A stretch of DNA of 7,845 bases from Betaproteobacteria bacterium (lineage in GTDB: Bacteria > Pseudomonadota > Gammaproteobacteria > Burkholderiales > SG8-39): NCBI GenBank assembly GCA_005882235.1, contig VBCT01000014.1:1-7845 (forward strand). The letters run 5' to 3'. Made by a program: the position numbers and the translations under genes. Below, one piece after another: positions 1 through 5,306 of the stretch; position 1 is the stretch's first letter; each line of letters starts with the position of its first letter. The notes under the pieces are model-generated. The model did no database searches. It saw nothing but the letters and a program-made list of their open reading frames with translations, and had not been told where the DNA came from.

Positions 1-1066
1 GCTGCGCCACCTTGAATACTTCCTCGGAAGCGAACAGCTTCACCATGTTGCACAGCTCCTCGGCGTCGGGCGCGCGCTCGTCCACCGCGCGCGCGGCCTC
101 GTGAAGGAGGGCGCGCACCGCGCGCAGCTTCGTCGCCATCTCCGCCAGGCGCAGCGCGACCGCCTGGTGCTTGATCAGGATGCGCCCGCCCTGCACGTAG
201 TTCTGCACGTACTCGGCGGTGCGCTCGAAGGCGGCGACGCCCACGCCGAGGTTCTTCGATGCCTGGATGATCTTGCCGGGACGGAAATAGACCCCGGTCC
301 TGGCGAGCGCGTCGTTCTCGACGAGCAGGTGGTCCCTCGGCAGGCGCATGTCCTCGAACACGAGCTCGCCGTTGTTCATGAAGCGCCCGCCGAGCGTCTC
401 GTTGCAGCGCGCGATGGTGAGGCCTGGCGTGCCGCGGGGCACGAGGAAGCTGGAGGTGCCCTGCAGCATGCCTGCGCCCGGCTTGGTGTTGGCGTACACG
501 ACGTACAGGCTCGCGTCGTAGCCGTTGCTGATGAACTGCTTGCGCCCGTTGATGACCCATTCGTCGCCTTTCAACACCGCGCGCGTCTGCATCGCCGCTT
601 CCGGCGCGTTGTACGGGAGCCAGCGGTCGGAGGCGCCGCGCGGCTCGGTGAGGCAGTGCGCGAGCAGAAACCCGGGGTCCTTCACGATTCGCGGAAACCA
701 GATCTCTTGCAGGTGGCGCGGCGCGACGTTGCGCAGCAGCACCGAGACCTTCCAGATCTGAACTAGCTTGTCGGAAAGCCCCGAGTCGCCGCGCGCGATC
801 TCCTCGGAGATGAGGGCGAAAGTCTGCACTTCGTGCGCGGGATCGAGCGGCACGCCGCCGAACTCCTCCGGGACGCCGAGCGTGCGGATGCCGATCCTGT
901 CCGCCTGCTCGAGGATAGAGCGCGGCAGGCGCGCGTCGGGGTCCATCAGCCACTCGCGCTGCCAGTTCTGGCGGATGAACGGCGCGACGAAGTCGTTGAC
1001 GAAGGCGCGGCAGCTCGCGCGCATCATGCGCTGCTCCTCCGATAGGCTGCGATCGATCGTGTCCAT
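1..1066 (-). CDS. Acyl-CoA dehydrogenase family protein (3' end outside window)
   Basis: FAD-dependent acyl-CoA dehydrogenase, expected to oxidise an acyl-CoA thioester at the alpha-beta bond and pass electrons to ETF in the cytoplasm. About 355 residues are visible. The N-terminal helical domain begins near LSEEQRMMRASCRAFV. The middle beta domain carries the family hallmark LTEPRGASD (around residue 139) and the flavin-site stretch WVINGRKQFISNG (around residue 170). The helical C-terminal domain follows (LAEMATKLRAVRALLHEA). Roughly the last 30-50 residues, including the usual catalytic-base region, lie beyond the left edge. The ATG at 1066 is chosen because an in-frame TAG lies five codons upstream and the family helix starts right after it. 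No clear ribosome binding site precedes it; a GGAGGA before Met14/15 is an alternative signal, but that start would trim the first helix. It is the last visible gene of a minus-strand cluster, 44 bases after the cupin. Substrate specificity cannot be read from the sequence. Confidence 0.93.
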   Translation of the reverse strand, partial: MDTIDRSLSEEQRMMRASCRAFVNDFVAPFIRQNWQREWLMDPDARLPRSILEQADRIGIRTLGVPEEFGGVPLDPAHEVQTFALISEEIARGDSGLSDKLVQIWKVSVLLRNVAPRHLQEIWFPRIVKDPGFLLAHCLTEPRGASDRWLPYNAPEAAMQTRAVLKGDEWVINGRKQFISNGYDASLYVVYANTKPGAGMLQGTSSFLVPRGTPGLTIARCNETLGGRFMNNGELVFEDMRLPRDHLLVENDALARTGVYFRPGKIIQASKNLGVGVAAFERTAEYVQNYVQGGRILIKHQAVALRLAEMATKLRAVRALLHEAARAVDERAPDAEELCNMVKLFASEEVFKVAQ

Positions 1067-1110
1067 GACGGGCGTCTGCTAGTGGAATTTCGAAACCATC
1101 GCGGAGTGCC

Positions 1111-1446
1111 TCAGGTCAGCGGAACAAAATCATATTCGCCGATGCCCTGCAGCACGAGGAACGTCGCCGAGCTGTCGCCGCCGTTGATCACCAGGTGCGG
1201 GCGTTTCGGCCGCACCGAGAATGTCTCGCCGGGTCCGAGGCGGACTTCCTCCTTGGGATCGCGGAGGAAGATGCGGATCCTCCCATGGAGGACGTAGAAC
1301 GCGTCCTGGACATTGTTGTGGTAGTGCCAGGGCACTCTCTGGCTCGGCGAGATCTGGATCTCGTTGATCCGGAAGCCGGGGCGCTCGGCATGAGTGGCCC
1401 GCCGCTCGACCTCGTAGAGATGGCTCGCATCCTTCAGCGCTTCCAT
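1111..1446 (-). CDS. Small single-domain cupin protein
   Basis: A 111-residue cytoplasmic beta-barrel protein, 113 if the GTG at 1452 is used. The ATG at 1446 is preferred because GAGGGG sits a few bases before it. Cupin motif 1 is visible as PWHYHNNVQDAFYVLHG, giving two metal-binding histidines (about residues 41 and 43); Asp or Gln occupies the usual glutamate position. Motif 2 is LGPGETFSVRPKRPHLVING, giving the third histidine. Metal binding is therefore plausible, but the altered glutamate leaves catalysis uncertain. Small cupins of this kind act as sugar or aromatic-acid isomerases, dioxygenase-like enzymes or ligand sensors; the sequence does not choose between them. The gene lies between the SRPBCC and acyl-CoA dehydrogenase genes on the same strand. 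In the 76-base gap upstream, TATACT (1480-1485 on the minus strand) resembles a -10 box but has no good -35 partner, so a separate promoter is only possible. Confidence 0.88.
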   Translation of the reverse strand: MEALKDASHLYEVERRATHAERPGFRINEIQISPSQRVPWHYHNNVQDAFYVLHGRIRIFLRDPKEEVRLGPGETFSVRPKRPHLVINGGDSSATFLVLQGIGEYDFVPLT

Positions 1447-1522
1447 GACCACCCCCTCGAATCGAAATCCGGAGGCGCCAGTATATCGCCGCGGAGGGAA
1501 AGGGAAGCTCCCGCCGCATTCG

Positions 1523-1966
1523 CTACGGATTTCGCGGGATGGCGAGCGCCTCGCCGGTCTCGAGGAGGGACTTGAGGCTGCTCAGGATCTCGGGCCAGCC
1601 TTCCTTCACGGCCTCGAAGGTAGGGCCGCCCCTGGGGAACTGGTCGTGCGTGACGGTGAGCTTGCACACCAGTCCCATGGGTTCGATCTCGTAGGTCACG
1701 CGCGAAGGCTTGTCCTCGACGAACTTCGGCTCGAAGCTGTGCACCAGCTTCTTTCGCGGATTCACCTCGATCACCACGCCTTCCACGCCGGCGCCGGGCC
1801 GCCCGTGCAGCTCGGCCCGGTGCATGTAGTCGAACCGGCCGCCCCGCTTGAGCTCTGCCTTGAGCTCGAGGCCCACGTAGTATTGACGCGTGAATTGGGG
1901 CAGCGTGAGCGCATTCCAAAGCGCCCGCGGAGTGGTGCGGATGTAGATGACGTTGACGAGGACTAT
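1523..1966 (-). CDS. SRPBCC / AHSA1-type domain protein without a standard start codon
   Basis: A protein of about 147 residues with the Bet v1-like SRPBCC (activator of Hsp90 ATPase-like) fold. Family hallmarks are the opening YIRTTPRALWNALTLPQFT, the strand EPMGLVCKLTVTHDQF and the C-terminal helix EGWPEILSSLKSLLETGE. Members bind hydrophobic ligands; the ligand here is unknown. The start is odd. In this frame no ATG, GTG or TTG occurs near the expected N-terminus; the first GTG comes after YIRTTP...TRQYY and would remove the first strand and helix. The coordinate given is an in-frame ATA that places the N-terminus where relatives usually begin, about ten residues before TTP. That ATA overlaps the stop codon of the upstream dehydrogenase (AAAATAG). 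Possible explanations are a rare start codon, translational coupling, -1 frameshifting that fuses it to the dehydrogenase, or a sequence error. Family assignment is firm; the 5' end is not. Confidence 0.82.
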   Translation of the reverse strand: MVLVNVIYIRTTPRALWNALTLPQFTRQYYVGLELKAELKRGGRFDYMHRAELHGRPGAGVEGVVIEVNPRKKLVHSFEPKFVEDKPSRVTYEIEPMGLVCKLTVTHDQFPRGGPTFEAVKEGWPEILSSLKSLLETGEALAIPRNP

Positions 1967-2946
1967 TTTCGCGCGCTCCCCAGCACTTCCGGATTCACGA
2001 CGTTGATCGCCTTGCCGGCGACGTAGGCGTTGATCTGGTCGAAGATCTCGGCGAACGCGATCTCGTGATCCTCGCGCGTCACGTAGCCGAGGTGGGGCGT
2101 GCATGTCGCGTTGGCCATGTTGAGCAGCGGATGGCCGGTGTCGCGCAGCGGCTCTTCCTCGTAGACATCGACCGCCGCCTTGCCCGGGCGCCCCGCCTCG
2201 AGGGCGGCGACGAGCGCGCCGGGCTCGATCAGCGGGGCGCGGCTGGTGTTGACGATCAGGGCGGTCGGCTTCATGCGGGCGAGGTCGCGAGCGGTCACGA
2301 TGCCGCGCGTGGCCTCGATCAAGCGCATGTGCAGCGAGATGACGTCGCACTCCTCGAAGAACGCCTCCTTGCTCGCCGCGGCGGCGTAACCGTCCGCGCG
2401 CGCACGCAGCCGCGACGCTTCGCGCGCCCAGACGAGCACCTTCATGCCGAAAGCCTTTCCGTACCCCGCCACGACGGCGCCGATCCTGCCGTAGCCGAAG
2501 ATTCCCAGCGTCTTTCCGCGCAGCGTGCTGCCGACGCCGGTCTGCCAGTTTCCGGCTTTGAGGGAAGCCGCTTGCCTAGGGATCTCACGCATGGCGGAGA
2601 TGATGAGGCCCCATGTCAGCTCGGCAGTCGCATAGGACGGCATGCCGAAATGCTGGTTCGACGACAGGACGATGCCGAGTCGCGTGCAGGCATCGACGTC
2701 GATGTGCGGATAGACGCTGCGCTGGCTGATGAGCTTGAGCCTGGGCAGGCGCTCGAGCAAGGGTGCGCGGATCTTGGTGCGCTCACGGATCAGCACCAGC
2801 GCCTCGGTATCCTTCAGGCGCCCGGCGAGCGCATCGGTGTCCTGGACGTGATCGTTCCAGATCTTGACCTCGTGGCCGGCCAGCCTGCTGAAGGCGTTCA
2901 GCGTGCGAAGAGTGTCGTGATAGTCGTCGAGGATGGAGATTTTCAT
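1963..2946 (-). CDS. D-isomer-specific 2-hydroxyacid dehydrogenase, NAD-binding
   Basis: A complete 327-residue cytoplasmic oxidoreductase expected to interconvert a D-2-hydroxyacid and a 2-oxoacid with NAD(H). The Rossmann motif is GIFGYGRIG (residues 148-156), followed by the strand MKVLVWAR. The catalytic triad of the family can be placed: Arg236 in NTSRAPL, Glu265 in DVYEEEPL and His285 in TPHLGYV. The N-terminal catalytic half (MKISILDDYHDTL...) and C-terminal return helix are both present, so length is normal for the phosphoglycerate dehydrogenase-like branch. It is not SerA in the strict sense, since there is no ACT domain and the context is catabolic. The ATG at 2946 is the natural N-terminus, though the upstream sequence shows no good Shine-Dalgarno. 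It appears to be the first gene of the minus-strand cluster. Its stop codon overlaps the apparent beginning of the SRPBCC reading frame. The exact substrate cannot be inferred. Confidence 0.93.
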   Translation of the reverse strand: MKISILDDYHDTLRTLNAFSRLAGHEVKIWNDHVQDTDALAGRLKDTEALVLIRERTKIRAPLLERLPRLKLISQRSVYPHIDVDACTRLGIVLSSNQHFGMPSYATAELTWGLIISAMREIPRQAASLKAGNWQTGVGSTLRGKTLGIFGYGRIGAVVAGYGKAFGMKVLVWAREASRLRARADGYAAAASKEAFFEECDVISLHMRLIEATRGIVTARDLARMKPTALIVNTSRAPLIEPGALVAALEAGRPGKAAVDVYEEEPLRDTGHPLLNMANATCTPHLGYVTREDHEIAFAEIFDQINAYVAGKAINVVNPEVLGSARK

Positions 2947-3033
2947 GATCGTCGTGAGTGAATGGTGGTCGAGCCGATCCGTGCGTTCCGAAGAGCCGGG
3001 GCTTGGATGGACAGGAGTATTTTCGCCATCCCC

Positions 3034-3062
3034 TTGTCAACGACGCCCGTAACCCTCATATT
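3034..3062 (+). promoter_or_regulatory. Candidate sigma70-type promoter for the cold-shock gene
   Basis: TTGTCA (3034-3039) and CATATT (3057-3062) are separated by 17 bases and match the -35 and -10 consensus at 5/6 and 4/6 positions. Transcription would start near 3069 and give a leader of about 120 nucleotides before the cold-shock ATG. A long leader is typical of cold-inducible csp genes. The same heptamer reads TTGACAA on the minus strand, but no -10 box sits at a proper distance for the divergent dehydrogenase. Prediction by eye only. Confidence 0.42.
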
Positions 3063-3141
3063 AGCAACGTCGAATTCGATTTGGGTCAGTCCGCGGCATG
3101 CTTTCGGCGCCGCTTCTGGTTTCTCCCACGGATAATTTGAT

Positions 3142-3165
3142 GCCTCGCACGCATTTGTGCGCGGC
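3142..3165 (+). promoter_or_regulatory. Hairpin in the cold-shock leader just upstream of the ribosome binding site
   Basis: The arms GCC-t-CGCAC and GTGCG-c-GGC form an eight-pair stem with one T/C mismatch around the loop GCATTT. The hairpin ends 12 bases before the GGAGAGA ribosome binding site (3178-3184). A second possible stem upstream pairs GCGGC (3093-3097) with GCCGC (3109-3113). Structured leaders controlling translation are known for cspA-type genes; a regulatory role here is inferred from position. Confidence 0.35.
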
Positions 3166-3188
3166 GACGCTATCTATGGAGAGATTCC

Positions 3189-3395
3189 ATGCCTACCGGT
3201 ACCGTAAAGTTTTTCAATTCCACCAAAGGGTTCGGATTCATTCAACCCGACGACAAATCCAAGGACGTGTTCGTGCACGTGTCGGCGGTCGAACGCGCAG
3301 GGCTCGGCAGCTTGAGCGAGCACCAGAAGATCTCGTACGAGCTCGAGCGGGGGCAAAACGGCAAGATGTCCGCAGTCGATCTGAAAGCCGTTTGA
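3189..3395 (+). CDS. Cold-shock domain protein (CspA family)
   Basis: A 68-residue single cold-shock domain, the normal length for bacterial Csp proteins. It binds single-stranded RNA and DNA and acts as an RNA chaperone in the cytoplasm. The RNP1 motif KGFGFI is at residues 13-18 and the RNP2-like motif VFVHVS at 27-32; the opening GTVKFFN and the aromatic patch (Phe8, Phe9, Phe15, Phe17, Phe28, His30) are intact. The ATG at 3189 follows GGAGAGA with good spacing. The gene has its own candidate promoter and a long leader with hairpins, and is followed after 102 bases by an IF-1 gene on the same strand. Whether it is cold-induced or constitutive cannot be told from the protein, because both kinds share this sequence. 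Confidence 0.97.
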   Translation: MPTGTVKFFNSTKGFGFIQPDDKSKDVFVHVSAVERAGLGSLSEHQKISYELERGQNGKMSAVDLKAV

Positions 3396-3402
3396 TTCCC
3401 GT

Positions 3403-3429
3403 CGCGGGGAAGGTGTTGCCCGCCCCGCG
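3403..3429 (+). terminator. Possible terminator or attenuating hairpin after the cold-shock gene
   Basis: Perfect seven-base arms CGCGGGG (3403-3409) and CCCCGCG (3423-3429) flank a 13-base loop, beginning eight bases after the csp stop codon. Only a short, interrupted T-rich stretch follows (TTGACTCGGGTTT), so it is at best a weak intrinsic terminator. It could instead stabilise the csp mRNA 3' end or allow partial read-through to the IF-1 gene. A smaller stem, CCCGC/GCGGG (3443-3456), follows. Confidence 0.35.
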
Positions 3430-3497
3430 TTGACTCGGGTTTCCCGCAATCGCGGGCTCCGATCGCAGGAAGATCCTGAGCCGGAAGGAGGATTGGT

Positions 3498-3770
3498 ATG
3501 ACGAAAGAAGCGTTGATCGAAATGGAAGGCACCGTCAACGAGGTGCTTCCTGATACGCGCTACCGCGTCACGCTGGAGAATGGGCATAGCGTCATCGCCT
3601 ACGTCTCAGGCAAGATGAGGAAGCATCGGATCACCATTCTCGCGGGGGACAGGGTCAGCCTCGAGCTGACGCCCTACGATCTCACGAAGGGGCGCATCAA
3701 CTTCCGGCACAAGGACGAAACCCCGGCGGTGCGGTTGCCCCCGCGCCGACCGCAGTACCGGCGGCGCTAG
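3498..3770 (+). CDS. infA: Translation initiation factor IF-1 with C-terminal basic extension
   Basis: A 90-residue IF-1. Residues 1-72 form the S1/OB-fold domain, with the conserved core TRYRVTLENGHSVIAYVSGKM, MRKHRITILAGDRV and the family ending ELTPYDLTKGRINFRHK. IF-1 binds the ribosomal A site in the 30S subunit and helps IF-2 and IF-3 during initiation. The ATG at 3498 follows AAGGAGG with ideal spacing. About 18 residues extend beyond the canonical end, finishing in a proline- and arginine-rich tail (PPRRPQYRRR). Such extended copies occur in Betaproteobacteria beside a csp gene and are usually paralogues of the short infA found with ribosomal protein genes; that this is the second copy is inferred. 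Pairing with csp suggests a role in translation during cold or other stress. Confidence 0.96.
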   Translation: MTKEALIEMEGTVNEVLPDTRYRVTLENGHSVIAYVSGKMRKHRITILAGDRVSLELTPYDLTKGRINFRHKDETPAVRLPPRRPQYRRR

Positions 3771-3773
3771 GCC

Positions 3774-3794
3774 CGCCGCGCACGGCTCGCGGCG
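3774..3794 (+). terminator. GC-rich hairpin after infA, possible terminator
   Basis: Arms CGCCGCG (3774-3780) and CGCGGCG (3788-3794) pair perfectly around the loop CACGGCT, starting four bases after the infA stop codon. No T run follows, so it is not a textbook intrinsic terminator. Its position at the end of the plus-strand pair, facing a minus-strand gene, fits a transcription end or mRNA-stabilising structure. Confidence 0.4.
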
Positions 3795-3812
3795 CGAAAT
3801 GCCCTGCTGGGG

Positions 3813-3847
3813 ATCCTTCGCTAAGGCGAGGAGGGAGTTCTAGCCCG
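3813..3847 (+). repeat. Direct repeat, left copy (echo of the 3' end of the 153-residue gene)
   Basis: This 35-base stretch matches 4646-4680 at 30 of 35 positions without gaps. Read in frame it gives SFAKARREF-stop, against SFAKARKGF-stop at the end of the exported-protein gene, including the TAG codon. No similarity is evident further upstream, where the frame would shift. It looks like the remnant of a second, mostly deleted copy of that gene, or a duplicated 3' end. It also overlaps the last codon of the minus-strand 78-residue gene; the two TAG stops share the CTAG palindrome. Confidence 0.6.
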
Positions 3848-4076
3848 ACTCTGTTGAGGGTCCGCCTAAAGGCACCCGATCGGAAAGCGGCCGATGGAAG
3901 TAACCGGCCCGGAAGCCCTCCGAATAGTCGTCGATTCCCACTATGGCATGTATGGGAGGTGTTTTGTGCCGCTTGCGGAATGTTTCTCCATCGACATAGC
4001 CTTTGGCGCTGGGGAGCGGCCAGCCGTATTGCTCGGCGAGAACCTGCGACTTTTCCTTGAACGCGACGACGCCCAT
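3840..4076 (-). CDS. Small hypothetical protein, 78 residues
   Basis: I do not recognise the family. The case for a real gene is the ATG at 4076 preceded by GGGAGG four bases away, a balanced amino-acid composition, and its position as the only sensible frame in this interval. The product is soluble, with no signal peptide or membrane segment. It has a charged N-terminal helix (VVAFKEKSQVLAEQYGW), a lysine- and arginine-rich middle (ETFRKRHKTPP) and an acidic-aromatic stretch (IVGIDDYSEGFRAGYF, about residues 45-60). The last 15 or so residues (PLGGPSTESG) look low in constraint and run into the repeat at 3813-3847. It is divergent from the 153-residue gene, with a 138-base region between them that holds both ribosome binding sites but no convincing promoter. 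Function unknown. Confidence 0.65.
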   Translation of the reverse strand: MGVVAFKEKSQVLAEQYGWPLPSAKGYVDGETFRKRHKTPPIHAIVGIDDYSEGFRAGYFHRPLSDRVPLGGPSTESG

Positions 4077-4214
4077 GAAACCTCCCTATATAGTTCTTAA
4101 AGGCTAGACCCGAATGTTCAGAGAGCAATGTTACAGCCGTCGGTGGTCGGTGTAGTCCTTTCGGCGCATGCGCATGTCCGGCGGTAAGGTCCGCGATTCT
4201 CGAGGAGAAAAGGA

Positions 4215-4676
4215 ATGGAAATTCGAACGCTCGCTTTTTCGGCTCGGGCACTTGCCCTTGGCGCGCTGCTCGCGGCTTCTGCGTTGTGCGTTGCAGCCGA
4301 CACCCCGGGCGGCAAGGCCACGGCAAAGGACGTCTCCAAGAAGGCGGGCGAGACCGGCCGGGCGATCAAGGACTACACGGTGTTGCAGCGCGACGAGGCC
4401 CTCAAACAGGCGAAGGCGGCCCTGGATGACGTGGACGCGCGCATCCGCCGGATGGAAAGGAAGCTGGACAGCGAGTGGGACAAGATGGATCAGGTCGCCC
4501 GGAGGAAATCCCGTGCGGCGCTGAACGCGCTGCGCCGGGAACGCGGCGAGCTCGCCGAATGGTACGGCGGACTCAAGCACAGCTCCGCGGAATCGTGGGA
4601 GCAGGTCAAGGCCGGTTTCGTAAAAAGCTACGAAGTCCTGAAGGAATCCTTCGCCAAGGCGAGGAAAGGGTTCTAG
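4215..4676 (+). CDS. Exported alpha-helical protein, 153 residues, unknown function
   Basis: The N-terminus is a clear Sec signal peptide: MEIRTLAFSAR, a hydrophobic run (ALALGALLAASALCVAA) and a likely cleavage before Asp29. Cys25 lacks a proper lipobox, so lipidation is unlikely. The mature part is almost wholly helical and rich in Lys, Glu, Ala and Arg, with heptad-like spacing from about residue 55 to 115 (DEALKQAKAALDDVDARIRR, MERKLDSEWDKMDQVARRK), suggesting a coiled coil. The tail SWEQVKAGFVKSYEVLKESF resembles apolipoprotein- or phasin-like amphipathic helices. It is probably periplasmic. The ATG at 4215 is supported by GAGGAG seven bases upstream. A Spy/CpxP-like gene follows after 111 bases on the same strand, which suggests an envelope-stress setting. 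The last codons are echoed by the direct repeat after infA. Confidence 0.85.
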   Translation: MEIRTLAFSARALALGALLAASALCVAADTPGGKATAKDVSKKAGETGRAIKDYTVLQRDEALKQAKAALDDVDARIRRMERKLDSEWDKMDQVARRKSRAALNALRRERGELAEWYGGLKHSSAESWEQVKAGFVKSYEVLKESFAKARKGF

Positions 4677-4680
4677 CGCG
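4646..4680 (+). repeat. Direct repeat, right copy (3' end of the 153-residue gene)
   Basis: Partner of 3813-3847, 833 bases downstream, 30/35 identical. It covers the last ten codons and stop of the exported-protein gene and four bases beyond. One difference is a silent GCT/GCC change and others alter the penultimate residues, a pattern that fits descent from a coding copy. Confidence 0.6.
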
Positions 4681-4787
4681 CCTCCGCAGCAACAATTTAT
4701 TACACCTCCCCTTCCGGAATTGCCCTAAAAGGCCTTTGCAGCGCAGGGCCGGCGCAAGCTGCGCGGGGCAACAAGGAGGTGCGAGCC

Positions 4788-5306
4788 ATGCGGAAGGGAA
4801 TCATCTTTTTTTCGGTGCTCATGCTGGCGATCGCTACGGCGGACGTTTCGGCGCAAATGGGGAGCAGGCGCGGGAGCGGGCGTGTCGGCGCGGACCGCGC
4901 CGCCAAAGCCCAGGAGAAGCCGCAGGAGAGCGTCGATCAGCTCGCGCTGATCCTCGCGGAGCTTCAGGAGGACCTCAAGCTCACCGCGAACCAGCACGCC
5001 GCTTGGGACGCGTACGCCCGCAACGTGGAGGCGCTCGCGTCCGACCTTGCCCGCGAGCGCGGCAGGACGAAGGAAGTGATGCAGATGAAAGTGCTGCAGC
5101 GCCTCGATCATGCGGTCGACGTGGCGCGCGATCGCCTCACGGCGGTGGAGGACATCGTCGCGGCGGCGAAAAAACTCTACGCGGGATTCACTCCCGAGCA
5201 GCGATCGGTGGCCGATCCGAGGCTCGCGTCGGCCATCGCCGCCGCGGCCGACTCCGGATCCGCGAACTCGGGCATCCGGCCCGGACCGCCGGAGGCACGG
5301 AAATGA
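4788..5306 (+). CDS. Spy/CpxP-like periplasmic protein (LTxxQ motif family)
   Basis: A 172-residue exported protein. The signal peptide is MRKGIIFFSVLMLAIATADV with cleavage likely after VSA (residue 22). A short basic, glycine-rich linker follows (GSRRGSGR), then a helical domain with two motifs of the family: LTANQ at 65-69, followed by HAAWDAYARNV, and FTPEQ at 134-138, followed by the typical RSVADPRL. Spy and CpxP are periplasmic chaperones or sensors of envelope stress; this protein is a distant member, so chaperone function is inferred from family. The ATG at 4788 is chosen because AAGGAGG lies eight bases before it; the GTG at 4779 overlaps that site and is unlikely. The stop codon overlaps the next ATG (ATGA), coupling it to the truncated PPK2-like gene. 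Confidence 0.85.
   Translation: MRKGIIFFSVLMLAIATADVSAQMGSRRGSGRVGADRAAKAQEKPQESVDQLALILAELQEDLKLTANQHAAWDAYARNVEALASDLARERGRTKEVMQMKVLQRLDHAVDVARDRLTAVEDIVAAAKKLYAGFTPEQRSVADPRLASAIAAAADSGSANSGIRPGPPEARK

Noticed and set aside
101..766. Open plus-strand frame of 221 codons
   Set aside because: It is antisense to the acyl-CoA dehydrogenase, whose minus-strand translation has clear family motifs; the plus product is low-complexity Arg/Ala/Leu-rich with no ribosome binding site.
2065..2961. Open plus-strand frame of 298 codons
   Set aside because: Antisense of the hydroxyacid dehydrogenase, a common effect of high GC; composition is biased and no motif is visible.
3098..3433. Possible upstream reading frame in the csp leader that overlaps the csp gene
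   Set aside because: No ribosome binding site, and it reads through csp out of frame with shadow-type composition; more likely a chance opening of the frame.
4089..4094. TATATA as a -10 box for the 78-residue minus gene
   Set aside because: It lies directly against the GGGAGG ribosome binding site, so transcription would start at or inside that site, and no -35 match is present.
4164..4173. Perfect palindrome GCGCATGCGC upstream of the exported-protein gene
   Set aside because: Ten bases of alternating GC-rich sequence are expected by chance in this composition, and no second copy or promoter context suggests an operator.
4728..4737. Palindrome AAAGGCCTTT between the two exported-protein genes
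   Set aside because: Too short for a terminator stem with no loop, no T run follows; no evidence of a binding site.
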